A stretch of DNA of 34,011 bases from Dehalococcoidia bacterium (GCA_028716085.1 JAQUQM010000011.1:1-34011), one strand, 5' to 3'; numbered from the stretch's first letter, positions 17,024 through 27,202 are shown. The notes: a model not told the origin generated them from the letters alone. Translations and numbers: made by a program.

Positions 17024-18572
17024 TAATAGTGATCTGCCAGAGAATACCCGTAAAACACAGGTTGAACAGGCTCGGGTAGCGCGTGAGATTAAACCGGCTC
17101 CACCCCGCTATCGGAATGAGCTGGCTAAATATATCATTAACCGCAGCAATGCCTGCATACACTGTGGAAAATGCGCTGAAGTCTGCCCGCAGGGTGTGCA
17201 TATTCTAAAACCCGGATACAAACTGTTCGCCGCACCGCGTTTGAACGTATGCATCGGCCCCTCATGTCAAAATACAGACCATTATTGTGTTGATCTTTGC
17301 CCGCAGAAAGCGTTGAGAATGGTGGAGAATCCCATGATGAAGGTGCTGGGCGATTATCGCTGGACGCCCGACCTTATTCTATCCACGTGGAAGATGTCGG
17401 AGACAGGATCGGCCCCGCCTGTTGAATTTGGTTATGAACGGGAATTCGGCAATTCCGGTGGCGGTTTTGATCGTATCAAGATCAAATTCCCTGAAAAACC
17501 GCCTATCGAAGTGAAACCTGAAGAAGTAGATACGACACTGGAACTGAACCGCCGCAACGACGGCCGCCCGCAGATCAAGCTAGATGTACCTTGGTATGGC
17601 GGCGGCATGTCCTTTGGCTCGGTCAGCAATGTAACACAACTGTCCAAAGCCCGTGCTGCGGTGGCCTTCAATACTTTTACCTGCACCGGTGAAGGTGGCT
17701 ACATGGAAAGGTTACGCCCGTATGATGACCATACTATCACACAGGTGGCGACAGGATTGTTCGGTGTACGCGAGGAAACAATCCAACGTGTCCGCATTGT
17801 TGAATTTAAATATGCCCAGGGTGCGAAGCCGGGCTTGGGAGGGCATCTTCTGGCTGACAAAGTTACACCGTCGGTAGCTCGCATGCGTGAGACAGTATTG
17901 GGTATATCACTGTTCTCACCGTTCCCATTCCACAGTGTTTACTCGATTGAAGATCACCAGAAACATATGGACTGGATCAAACATATTAACAGGCATGCCC
18001 TGATCTCCGCCAAGGTATCCACACCAACCGATGTAGATATGGTTGCCGTCGGCAGCCACTCAGCCGGTGCGCATATAGTGCACATTGACGGCGGTTATGG
18101 TGGTACCGGTGCAGCGCCTGACATCGCCAAGAAAAATATTGCCATGCCTGTTGAATACGGAATTGTTAAAGTGCATGATTTCCTCACACGCGAGGGAGTG
18201 CGGGATAAGGTTACATTGATAGCCAGCGGTGGATTGCGTAATGCTTACGATATCGCCAAGGCTATCGCACTGGGTGCTGACGGTGTCGTAGTTGGTACCG
18301 CGGAACTGGTTGCGCTCGGATGTATAAGATGTGCCCGCTGTGAAAGTGGACGCGGCTGTCCTCGTGGCATAGCTACAACGGATACCAAATTGCAGGAGCA
18401 GATTACAGTTGAATGGGGTTCACAACGAATCATTAATCTTTACAACGCATGGCGAAATGACCTCGTAGATATCCTTGTTAAGCTTGGTATGCGCAGTATC
18501 AGTGAATTGAGGGGACGCACTGATCTGCTGATGCATATGGATTACACCAATGACGTGGAGCCTACAAAATGA
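16992..18572 (+). CDS. Glutamate synthase large-subunit FMN/Fe-S (GltB2-type) domain protein with N-terminal ferredoxin clusters
   Basis: CIHCGKCAEVCPQG; PWYGGGMSFGSVSN; AQGAKPGLGGHLLADKVTP; HIDGGYGGTGAAP; LIASGGLRNAYDIAKAIALGADGVVVGTAELVALGCIRCARCESGRGCPRGI. TTG start at 16992 preferred over GTG 16923 because GAGGAGG (16979-16985) lies 6 nt upstream of it. Confidence 0.9.
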   Translation: MVNSLVREKINNSDLPENTRKTQVEQARVAREIKPAPPRYRNELAKYIINRSNACIHCGKCAEVCPQGVHILKPGYKLFAAPRLNVCIGPSCQNTDHYCVDLCPQKALRMVENPMMKVLGDYRWTPDLILSTWKMSETGSAPPVEFGYEREFGNSGGGFDRIKIKFPEKPPIEVKPEEVDTTLELNRRNDGRPQIKLDVPWYGGGMSFGSVSNVTQLSKARAAVAFNTFTCTGEGGYMERLRPYDDHTITQVATGLFGVREETIQRVRIVEFKYAQGAKPGLGGHLLADKVTPSVARMRETVLGISLFSPFPFHSVYSIEDHQKHMDWIKHINRHALISAKVSTPTDVDMVAVGSHSAGAHIVHIDGGYGGTGAAPDIAKKNIAMPVEYGIVKVHDFLTREGVRDKVTLIASGGLRNAYDIAKAIALGADGVVVGTAELVALGCIRCARCESGRGCPRGIATTDTKLQEQITVEWGSQRIINLYNAWRNDLVDILVKLGMRSISELRGRTDLLMHMDYTNDVEPTK

Positions 18573-21226
18573 ATGGGGAACTGATAGATAATCTGCATGC
18601 CTCCAGGTACATGTTGAATCAGGAACTTCAGCCTCCGACCTCTGAAAGAAAGCTGGAAGAGGAAGGCGGCTGCGGAGTTGTTGGCTTCTGTTGCAGCGAA
18701 CCTGTAGCTGCCAGACATATTTATGAGCCTTCACGCCAGATGCATAACAGGGGCAACGGAAAAGGCGGTGGCGTAGCTGCGCTCGGCTTCAAACCCGAAC
18801 AGCTGGGTGTCAGTAAAGACGTGCTCGATAATTACTACATACTGCATATCGCTGTCCTGGATTTGAACGTCCTGCAGGCACTGGAAAAGAAATATATATA
18901 TTCAAACTTCGAAGTTAAATCTGCACAGAAGCTGGATACTGTAGAGGATTGGACAAAGATATCAGGGCTGCAAGCCAAACCTCCCGATGTTTTCCGTTAT
19001 TTTGTAAAAACGAAATCGGATACCCTCAATGATTTCGTCAAGAAAAATAATCTTTCCGGACTTCCCCAGGAAGAAGCTGAAGCTGAATTCATCAATCAGA
19101 TCAGCATCAGGTTAAACCAGGAATTTTATGCCTCACTTGGTGAGCAAAAAGCCTTTGTCATGTCCGAAGGCAAAAATATCATGATTTTGAAGGTCGTGGG
19201 TTTTGCAGAGGCGATTATTCAATACTACAAAATCGAAGAGCTTTGTGCACATGTCTGGATAGCCCACCAGCGCTTCCCCACAAAGGGAAGGGTATGGCAC
19301 CCCGGTGGAGCTCATCCTTTTGGAGGTATCAACGCCGCGCTGGTGCACAACGGAGACTTTGCCAACTATCACTCTGTATGCGAGTACCTGGCGGAACGCC
19401 AGATATTTCCACAGTTCCTGACGGATACGGAAGTCTCCATACTGCTGTTCGATTTGCTGGAAAGGACGTATCACTATCCTCTGGAATACATCATTGAAGC
19501 CCTTGCACCTACTTCGGAGCTGGATTTCGACCGACTCCCTCCGGAGAAACAGGCGATTTACAGCTCCATCCAGGCTGCACACATACATGGCTCACCGGAC
19601 GGCCCATGGTTCTTTATCATTGCCAGGTCGCTACCCGATCAGAAAGCTTTCCAGTTAATGGGCATTACGGATACTTCAATGTTGAGGCCGCAGGTCTTTG
19701 CCTTAAGCAACGGCGAAGTGCAGGTTGGCCTGATTGCATCCGAAAAACAAGCTATTGATGCTACCCTGCTCAGCCTTCATAAAGACGACGCCCGCATCTG
19801 TCCGGTTGCTGAACGGTACTGGAATGCAAGGGGAGGAAGTCACACAGACGGCGGGGCTTTTATCTTCGATTTGAAATCCGACGACCACGGCAAGCTAAGG
19901 ATTACATGTACAGACAAATTCGGAACTCACATCCCTATGCCATCGGGCAGCGAGGAATGCAACTTTGCCAAAGAAATAACTGCTGTTAGTGCTGAGTTAG
20001 GTAGTGAACTTAAACCGTTCTTCGAAGATAAAGACGCAGCGGCTATTTTTAAATACGTGAAAAACCACAGTCCGCAATGGACATACGATGAGTTTCAAAT
20101 ATGCTTAAACACCATCGTGAATATGGCTGAGGTTGATCGTTATACAACCACGGTCGTTGATGCCCTGACACTTCTCAACGACAGACAGTACGGTGTGGGT
20201 AACAAAAAGCGCAGTCACATCGTTTATATCATCAGAATGGCGCTAAACAAATTATTCAGCAGCCTTCCCCGTTTGGACTCTGATACTCTGCCAGATAGCA
20301 ATTACAGACTGATAGATTATGCCAGCCGGTTATCTTTAAGGGAACCGCGCAACAGTGAAACAACGCTCGTTATCAATGTCAGCGGTTTCGAACCGGAAGG
20401 CAAGCTTTCCGATGCCACTCTCTTAATGGATGCCTATTTTAAAGGTTGGAAACATTTCATCAGCTATAACTGTATCGGGCAGAGGTTCACAGGTTGCGGA
20501 CTCGGGCCTGAAACTGATGGTGTGACAATCGATATTTATGGCAGCTCCGGCGATTATGTAGCTTCCGGCATCGACGGTATGACGATCACTATCCACGGCA
20601 ATGCCCAGGATCAGGTAGGACAGATAATAAAAAGTGGTAAGCTCGTGGTTCACGGAGATGTCGGGCAGACATTTATGTACGGAGCCAAGGGCGGTGCAGT
20701 CTTTGTCAGGGGTAATGCTGCAGGACGCCCGCTAATCAACTCCGTGGGAAAACCAAAGGTTGTACTCAACGGGACATGCCTGGATTTCCTGGGAGAATCA
20801 TTTATGGCTGGCGATGTCTTCAACGGCGGAGGGTTCGTAATCCTGAACGGTGTTAAATTTGATGACAATGGATATGTCGTATCTCTAAAGGAGCCGTACT
20901 CCGGAAGCAATCTCTTCTCGCTTGCATCAGGGGGTGCCATCTATGTCAGGGACCCCGGACAGCAACTGGTCTGGCAGCAGTTAAACGGTTGCGGATTCCA
21001 CCGCATGACAGATGAAGATTGGGCATTGATGCTGCCGTATCTAGAGGAGAACGAGAGGCTTTTTAATATTAAAGTAGAAGAACTCCTGACGGTAAACGGG
21101 GAAAAAAGGTCGCCTGTTGAAGTTTATCGTAAGGTAGCGCCCGTGAAAATCGCGGCCCTCGGGAAAAAGGCTGAAGAAATCATGGCCACAGAAACAGAGG
21201 AACTGACAGTATCTACAGGAGAATAA
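18569..21226 (+). CDS. Glutamate synthase class-II glutamine amidotransferase fused to GXGXG domain (no FMN domain)
   Basis: GGCGVVGFCC (GATase II nucleophile Cys35 behind a 34-residue propeptide), AHQRFPTKGRVWHPGGAHPFGGINAALVHNGDFANYHS. C-terminal GSSGDYVASGIDGMTITIHGNAQDQVGQIIKSGKLVVHGDVGQTFMYGAKGGAVFVRGNAAGRP (GXGXG repeats). 4-nt overlap with the upstream gene. Confidence 0.9.
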   Translation: MNGELIDNLHASRYMLNQELQPPTSERKLEEEGGCGVVGFCCSEPVAARHIYEPSRQMHNRGNGKGGGVAALGFKPEQLGVSKDVLDNYYILHIAVLDLNVLQALEKKYIYSNFEVKSAQKLDTVEDWTKISGLQAKPPDVFRYFVKTKSDTLNDFVKKNNLSGLPQEEAEAEFINQISIRLNQEFYASLGEQKAFVMSEGKNIMILKVVGFAEAIIQYYKIEELCAHVWIAHQRFPTKGRVWHPGGAHPFGGINAALVHNGDFANYHSVCEYLAERQIFPQFLTDTEVSILLFDLLERTYHYPLEYIIEALAPTSELDFDRLPPEKQAIYSSIQAAHIHGSPDGPWFFIIARSLPDQKAFQLMGITDTSMLRPQVFALSNGEVQVGLIASEKQAIDATLLSLHKDDARICPVAERYWNARGGSHTDGGAFIFDLKSDDHGKLRITCTDKFGTHIPMPSGSEECNFAKEITAVSAELGSELKPFFEDKDAAAIFKYVKNHSPQWTYDEFQICLNTIVNMAEVDRYTTTVVDALTLLNDRQYGVGNKKRSHIVYIIRMALNKLFSSLPRLDSDTLPDSNYRLIDYASRLSLREPRNSETTLVINVSGFEPEGKLSDATLLMDAYFKGWKHFISYNCIGQRFTGCGLGPETDGVTIDIYGSSGDYVASGIDGMTITIHGNAQDQVGQIIKSGKLVVHGDVGQTFMYGAKGGAVFVRGNAAGRPLINSVGKPKVVLNGTCLDFLGESFMAGDVFNGGGFVILNGVKFDDNGYVVSLKEPYSGSNLFSLASGGAIYVRDPGQQLVWQQLNGCGFHRMTDEDWALMLPYLEENERLFNIKVEELLTVNGEKRSPVEVYRKVAPVKIAALGKKAEEIMATETEELTVSTGE

Positions 21227-21247
21227 TCCTTAAGCAGGGTGAACACT

Positions 21248-21808
21248 ATGAAAATAAACGGGACAAGAAAGAGCAATTTGAAGCAGACTGTCGAAGAGCT
21301 TTCCGGCGTCAGGATAGATAGCTGCTTAAAATGTATGAAGTGCACCAGCGGCTGTTCGGTTGCTAAAGAAACCAAGATGCATCCTTCCGAGTTGATCGGT
21401 CTGCTTAAGCTCGGCGCTGGCGATGAAATTCTGAAAAGTGACCTGGTCTGGATGTGTTTATCATGCGAGATCTGCTATGGAAGATGCCCGATGAAGATTA
21501 ATACCGCCTCTCTGATTGATGCCCTGAGGAAGCTGGCTGTGGAGCGTGGAACAACTACCCGGAAAGGTAATGCCCCTCTATTTAATAAAGCGTTCCTGGG
21601 TACGGTAAAACAATACGGCAGGTCATATGACTTACAGATGATCATGCACTACAAATTTGGTTCGGGATCATTGATGCAGGATACAGAGAAATTTCCCACT
21701 ATGCTGCGAAAGGGAAAAATGGCTCTGCTTCCACCTTACGGAGCTAAAAAAACAGTTGTGAAGCGGATCTTCGATACATCCCCCGGTGGCAAAGGAAAAA
21801 TAAAATGA
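21248..21808 (+). CDS. hdrC: Heterodisulfide reductase subunit C-like 4Fe-4S protein
   Basis: CLKCMKCTSGCSVA and CLSCEICYGRCPMKI; ATG 21248 with an AGGGTG RBS is preferred to GTG 21239. Confidence 0.88.
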   Translation: MKINGTRKSNLKQTVEELSGVRIDSCLKCMKCTSGCSVAKETKMHPSELIGLLKLGAGDEILKSDLVWMCLSCEICYGRCPMKINTASLIDALRKLAVERGTTTRKGNAPLFNKAFLGTVKQYGRSYDLQMIMHYKFGSGSLMQDTEKFPTMLRKGKMALLPPYGAKKTVVKRIFDTSPGGKGKIK

Positions 21809-22668
21809 GATACGCATATTATCCCGGTTGTTCCTCACATTCAACGGCGCGTGATATGCATGAATCAGCGGCAGCTGTTGCAAATAAGCTTGGAATTGAA
21901 CTCGTGGAAATATACGGCTGGTCCTGTTGCGGTGCAACGTCGGCGCACCAAACTGACAGAGTACTTGCGGCAGCGCTTCCTTCATCCAATTTGTTGCTGG
22001 CCAGAGATATGGGGCTCGATACAGTGGTAACCTGTGCAGCCTGTTATAACCGCATGAAAGTTGCCAATCGCGAAGTGAAGGATTCTGCTGAAATACGTTG
22101 CATGGTGGCTGACCGGGTGGGAAAAGAATATGACGGGTCTGTTGCAGTCCGTCATATTATTGAAATACTGCTTGAGGATGTTGGCCTGGATAAGATTAAG
22201 AAAGCATTGAAGAAGTCGCTCAATGGGCTAAAAATCGCCTGCTATTACGGTTGCCTGCTGGTACGTCCCAATGATGTCACCGGCTTCGATGATGCCGAGA
22301 ATCCGACCTCGATGGACAAGCTGGTTAACGCCATGGGCGGCGAGAGCCTGGAATGGCCATATAAAGTCGAGTGTTGCGGAGGTGGATTGAACCTGACCAG
22401 GACAGATGTCGCTGTCAGGCTTTCCGGTTCAATCATTGATATGGCGGCAAGAGCAGGGGCTGATTGCATCGCCGTCGCCTGCCCGATGTGTCAGGCGAGC
22501 CTTGATCTCAGACAGTCCGATATTAAAAAAGAAACGGGTTTAAAAGCCGATATGCCCGTTGTTTATTTAACCCAGTTGCTGGGTCTGTGCCTGGGTATTC
22601 CTCTAAATGAGCTTGGCCTTAACAGGCTGATGGTGAGCCCGGCGAATATTATTAAGCAGATCTGTTGA
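21805..22668 (+). CDS. hdrB: Heterodisulfide reductase subunit B-like protein (CCG domains)
   Basis: YYPGCSSHSTARDMHESAAAV; GWSCCGATSAH; YYGCLLVRP; ECCGGGLNLTR; CPMCQASLDLRQ. ATGA-type overlap with hdrC. Confidence 0.93.
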   Translation: MRYAYYPGCSSHSTARDMHESAAAVANKLGIELVEIYGWSCCGATSAHQTDRVLAAALPSSNLLLARDMGLDTVVTCAACYNRMKVANREVKDSAEIRCMVADRVGKEYDGSVAVRHIIEILLEDVGLDKIKKALKKSLNGLKIACYYGCLLVRPNDVTGFDDAENPTSMDKLVNAMGGESLEWPYKVECCGGGLNLTRTDVAVRLSGSIIDMAARAGADCIAVACPMCQASLDLRQSDIKKETGLKADMPVVYLTQLLGLCLGIPLNELGLNRLMVSPANIIKQIC

Positions 22669-22711
22669 TCATTTTGAAAGTGATTGTTAATGATTTTGGA
22701 AGGTATCCAGT

Positions 22712-25700
22712 ATGGAAAAGAGTAATGGAAAAAAAATAGGCGCAGTACTGGTTCAGGGCGGAGGTATTGCCGGCATTCAGGCTGCACTCGACCTTGCCAA
22801 TTCAGGTTTTAAGGTTTACCTGGTGGAACGCTCTGCTGCTATCGGCGGTATGATGTCCCATCTGGATAAGACCTTCCCCACGGGCGATTGTGCCACCTGT
22901 ATCGTCTCCCCCAAGCTTGTGGAATGTGCAAGGAATTTAAATGTGGCAATTCTTACTCTCTCCGAGCTGGTTGATCTCAAGGGCACTCCGGGCAATTTCA
23001 AAGCTATGGTGAAAAGATATCCCCGCTATGTGATAGAAGATAAGTGCACATCGTGCGCGCAGTGCACGGATGTCTGTCCCGTGAATGTACCGAATAAGTT
23101 TGACAGGAATCTGGGCACACGCAAGGCTATAGCCAAGCATTACGCCCAGGCAACACCCAATATTTTCGGTATTCTGAAGAACGGGCATGCTCCATGTAAA
23201 ATCAAGTGCCCCGCCAATATCAATGTTCAGGGCTATATACAGCTGATCAAAAAGAAGGAATACATCAAGGCCGTTAACTTGATTCGAGAGAGAAATCCAT
23301 TATCGGCGATCTGTGGAAGAGCCTGCAACCATCCCTGTGAAGAGGCCTGCACCCGTAATTCCGTGGACTCACCGGTTGCTATCAGGGCCCTGAAAAGGTT
23401 TGCCTCAGATAAGGAAATGGAAATGATCGCTTCCGGACAGTTGATGTTGCCGGACGAGAAGATTCCTGCCGTTGGTGCTAAGAAAGTAGCCGTTATTGGT
23501 GCTGGCCCGTCCGGTCTAACTGCTGCCGCTGACCTGGCAGACCATGGTTATGACGTGACTGTTTACGAAGCCAGCTCTGCAGCAGGAGGCATGCTGCGCT
23601 GGGGTATCCCTGAATATAGATTGCCTAAAAACGTGCTCGACCACGAGGTCGAACTGATCCGTCGCAAAGGCGTTAAATTTAACTACAATTGCCGTATCGG
23701 AAAAGATATCTCACTGGAAAAGCTGCAGCAGGATAATGTAGCTGTATTTATCGGCGTGGGTGTTCAATCGAGTCGTAAGCTGGGCGTGGACGGCGAAAAT
23801 AAAACTGGTACCAATTACGGCATTGAATTCCTGAATAAGGCTGCCGATAAGAGTGATCCTCCTGCAGTTGGTAAGAAAGTGATCGTTATTGGTGGTGGCA
23901 ATGTCGCCGTGGATGTTGCACGCACTGCAATGAGACTGGGCGCAGGCAGTGTTGAGATGGTTTCTTTGGAGCAGAGAGACGAAATGCCCGCCTTGCCCGA
24001 GGAAGTTCAGGCAACCATTGAAGAAGGTATCAAGGTGCTCAATGGCTGGGGCCCGCGCAGGATATTGGGCAACGGTGCGGTCACAGGAATTGAGCTTAAA
24101 AAATGTACCAGCGTATTTGATGTGAATGGAAGGTTCAATCCTGCATATGACGAGGAGAACCGCATGGAACTGCAGGCAGATCAGATAATTATTGCCATCG
24201 GCCAGTCGCTCGATAAAGATTTCGCCGGGCAATCCGGTGTTGAGCTCGAGAGGGGATTGCTCAAAGTAGACCCACTAACACTGGAAACACCAGTGCAAGG
24301 AGTATTCGCCGGTGGTGATAGCGTTTCAGGGCCCGCATCCATCATACAGGCTGTGGCAGCAGGCAAACGTGCTGCCGAGTCAATCGATTTTTATATTAAG
24401 AACGAAGGCATGAACCGGCCTCGTTTCACTGACTCTCTTATACCTATCCCTCCTGAAATGCTGCCGACTACTGCAGACCAACCGAAGAAGCCACGCAATA
24501 TGCCGGAGGAATTACCTCCCGCTCAAAGGGCCGGCAATTTCAAAGAAGTGGAAATGAGTTTGACGGAAGATGCGGCCATGGCCGAATGTGACCGCTGCCT
24601 GAACTGCGCTCTGTGTTCCGAATGTCAGGAGTGCGTTGCAATCTGTGAGCAGCATGCCATAAATCACGCCATGCAGGAAGAGCTTGTAGAGCTGGAAATA
24701 GGCTCGGTAATACTTACATCGGGCTTTGAAGAATTCTCAGCGGAACGCAAGGGTGAATTCGGCTACGGCCGCTATGCCAATGTCGTTACCAGCGTGCAGT
24801 TCGAGCGTATGCTATCGGCATCAGGTCCGTTCGAAGGACACGTGATACGCAGGTCAGATGGCAAGCCCGCCAACCGTATCGCCTGGATACAATGCGTCGG
24901 CTCACGCGACAGTAAATGCGGCAATGATTATTGTTCATCGGTTTGCTGCATGGTATCGACAAAGCAGGCGCTGGTCGCTATGGATCATTCCGCAAATCTG
25001 AAAGCTTCGATATTTTATATGGATATCCGCGCTCATGGAAAAGACTTCGACCAGTATTATGAACGTGCTTTAAACAGCGGGAACGTGAACTATATAAAGA
25101 GTATACCCTCCCGTGTTTTACAGGTTCCGGAGACCAGGGATTTACGCTTGCAGTTCATCGGTGCCAACGGCAGCATAGAAGAACAGGATTTTGATCTTGT
25201 GGTGCTCTCGGTAGGTATGGAAGCAGGTGCCAGTGCCAGGGAAAATGCCCGTCAGCTGAATATCGAGCTTAATGAATGGGGATTCTGCAATACAGACAGG
25301 CTTTCACCCGTTAATACATCACGGGATGGTGTTTTCGTGGCTGGTGCATTCCAGGAGCCCAAGGATATACCGGAAACGGTTACTCAGGCCAGCGCAGCAG
25401 CATCCCTGGCCATGGAAATGCTTTCAAACGCACGTAACTCATTGATAACAAAGAGGGTCTACCCGGATGAACACGATGTTACCGATGAAGATCCCAGGAT
25501 TGGTGTATTTGTCTGCCACTGCGGCAAGAATATCGCGTCTGTAGTGGATGTGGAAAAAGTTGCCCAGGTAGCCTTAGGCTTGCCTAATGTGGTTTTTGCT
25601 ACGCATACAATGTATACATGTGCAGACTCCAGCCTGGATGGCATCAAAGAAATGATCAAGCAGCACAACTTGAACCGCGTGGTCGTTGCTTCCTGTACTC

Positions 25701-27202
25701 CGCGTACTCATGAGCCGATATTCAGGGATACTTTAAGGGAAGCAGGATTGAATCCCTATTTGTTTGAGCTGGCCAACATACGCGATCAATGTTCATGGGT
25801 ACATTCATGCGACCCGGAACATGCTACTGAAAAAGCTATTGAGTTGATGTCCATGTCCGTTGCCCGTGCTAGGCTGTTGAAGCCATTGACCGGCACCTCA
25901 TTCGCGGTAGACCAGAGCGGACTCGTCATAGGTGGTGGAGTAAGTGGTATGACCGCTTCATTATCACTGGCCGAACAGGGCTTTAAAGTTCATCTTATCG
26001 AGAGGGAAAGCAAACTCGGCGGTAATGCCATTGACCTGAAATATACGCTCGAACATGAGGATATACCGCAATTTATAGCCGAGCTCGTAAGAAAAGTGGA
26101 AGAGCACGAAAACATCGAAGTGCATAAATCGACCACGATCGAAAATGTAACCGGATTTATTGGCGCCTTTCGTGTGACAGCTTCAACAGCGGAAACCCAG
26201 AAAGAGATCAACTGCGGCAGCATCATCGTGGCTACCGGCGCCAGCCCCGCTACAGTAAAGGAATACAAACATGGCACATCGGAACGAATCATGACCCAGC
26301 TTGAACTCGAGCGGAAGTTATGCACCGATGACGTTGATTTCAGTGGTGAGAACATAGTTATGATTCAGTGCGTGGGCTCCCGCAATGAAGAAAGATCATA
26401 CTGCAGCCGCCTGTGCTGTTCAATGGCTGTGAAGAATGCATTGAAGATTAAGAAATTGAATCCTGACGCCAATATATATGTCTTATACCGGGATATCCGT
26501 ACTTACGGCTTCAGGGAGAAATACTATAAAGAAGCACGTGAAGCCGGGGTGAACTTCATCCGCTATGAAAAGTCCAATCCGCCCATGTTATCTGAAAATG
26601 GAGAGATGGTTGTGACGTTAAAGAGCCCTGATTTTATAGATCTGATTGAAATCGAAGCTGATAATCTGATCCTCAGCACAGGCGTTGATGCAGTCGGCAA
26701 CGGCAGGCTGGCCGATATGCTCAAAGTGCCGCTCAATGCCGATGGTTTTTTTGTGGAAGCTCATTTAAAGCTGCGCCCTGTTGAATTTGCCACAGAAGGT
26801 ATTTTCCTTTGCGGATTGGCTCATTCACCCAAGATGCTGGACGAAAACATCTCCCAGGCACGCGCAGCCGCTTCACGCGCCGCTACCGTGCTGTCTCGGC
26901 CGACGTTGGAAGTCGGCGCACAGGTTTCCCATGTAGACCAGAACAAATGCATATCCTGTATGACCTGCGTCCACATCTGCCCTTATACTGCGCCAACGGT
27001 TAATGCAGATCGCAAAGCTGAGATAATCAGTGCCAAGTGCATGGGCTGCGGCATCTGCGCGGCGGAATGCCCTGCCAAGGCAATCCAATTGAACCATTTC
27101 GAGGGAGTGATATTTGAAAGGATGTTACAGGAGCTTTTTCAGCGCAGGGAAACTAATGAAAACGAGCCGGTAAAGGTGCCGGAGCAAAGAAGTGTGATAT
27201 GA
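22712..27202 (+). CDS. hdrA: HdrA-like flavoprotein: interrupted N-terminal HdrA copy + GltD/NfnB-like module + second HdrA copy + C-terminal 2x[4Fe-4S]
   Basis: GGGIAGIQAALDLANSG…GDCATCIVSPKL (HdrA); PCKIKCPANINVQGYIQLI…CGRACNHPCEEACTR, VAVIGAGPSGLTAAADLA, VIVIGGGNVAVDVARTAMRLGA (GltD-like FAD and NAD(P)H sites); IGVFVCHCGKNI…VVASCTPRTHEPIFRDTL, GLVIGGGVSGMTASLSLAEQG (second HdrA); CISCMTCVHICP…CMGCGICAAECP. Confidence 0.9.
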   Translation: MEKSNGKKIGAVLVQGGGIAGIQAALDLANSGFKVYLVERSAAIGGMMSHLDKTFPTGDCATCIVSPKLVECARNLNVAILTLSELVDLKGTPGNFKAMVKRYPRYVIEDKCTSCAQCTDVCPVNVPNKFDRNLGTRKAIAKHYAQATPNIFGILKNGHAPCKIKCPANINVQGYIQLIKKKEYIKAVNLIRERNPLSAICGRACNHPCEEACTRNSVDSPVAIRALKRFASDKEMEMIASGQLMLPDEKIPAVGAKKVAVIGAGPSGLTAAADLADHGYDVTVYEASSAAGGMLRWGIPEYRLPKNVLDHEVELIRRKGVKFNYNCRIGKDISLEKLQQDNVAVFIGVGVQSSRKLGVDGENKTGTNYGIEFLNKAADKSDPPAVGKKVIVIGGGNVAVDVARTAMRLGAGSVEMVSLEQRDEMPALPEEVQATIEEGIKVLNGWGPRRILGNGAVTGIELKKCTSVFDVNGRFNPAYDEENRMELQADQIIIAIGQSLDKDFAGQSGVELERGLLKVDPLTLETPVQGVFAGGDSVSGPASIIQAVAAGKRAAESIDFYIKNEGMNRPRFTDSLIPIPPEMLPTTADQPKKPRNMPEELPPAQRAGNFKEVEMSLTEDAAMAECDRCLNCALCSECQECVAICEQHAINHAMQEELVELEIGSVILTSGFEEFSAERKGEFGYGRYANVVTSVQFERMLSASGPFEGHVIRRSDGKPANRIAWIQCVGSRDSKCGNDYCSSVCCMVSTKQALVAMDHSANLKASIFYMDIRAHGKDFDQYYERALNSGNVNYIKSIPSRVLQVPETRDLRLQFIGANGSIEEQDFDLVVLSVGMEAGASARENARQLNIELNEWGFCNTDRLSPVNTSRDGVFVAGAFQEPKDIPETVTQASAAASLAMEMLSNARNSLITKRVYPDEHDVTDEDPRIGVFVCHCGKNIASVVDVEKVAQVALGLPNVVFATHTMYTCADSSLDGIKEMIKQHNLNRVVVASCTPRTHEPIFRDTLREAGLNPYLFELANIRDQCSWVHSCDPEHATEKAIELMSMSVARARLLKPLTGTSFAVDQSGLVIGGGVSGMTASLSLAEQGFKVHLIERESKLGGNAIDLKYTLEHEDIPQFIAELVRKVEEHENIEVHKSTTIENVTGFIGAFRVTASTAETQKEINCGSIIVATGASPATVKEYKHGTSERIMTQLELERKLCTDDVDFSGENIVMIQCVGSRNEERSYCSRLCCSMAVKNALKIKKLNPDANIYVLYRDIRTYGFREKYYKEAREAGVNFIRYEKSNPPMLSENGEMVVTLKSPDFIDLIEIEADNLILSTGVDAVGNGRLADMLKVPLNADGFFVEAHLKLRPVEFATEGIFLCGLAHSPKMLDENISQARAAASRAATVLSRPTLEVGAQVSHVDQNKCISCMTCVHICPYTAPTVNADRKAEIISAKCMGCGICAAECPAKAIQLNHFEGVIFERMLQELFQRRETNENEPVKVPEQRSVI

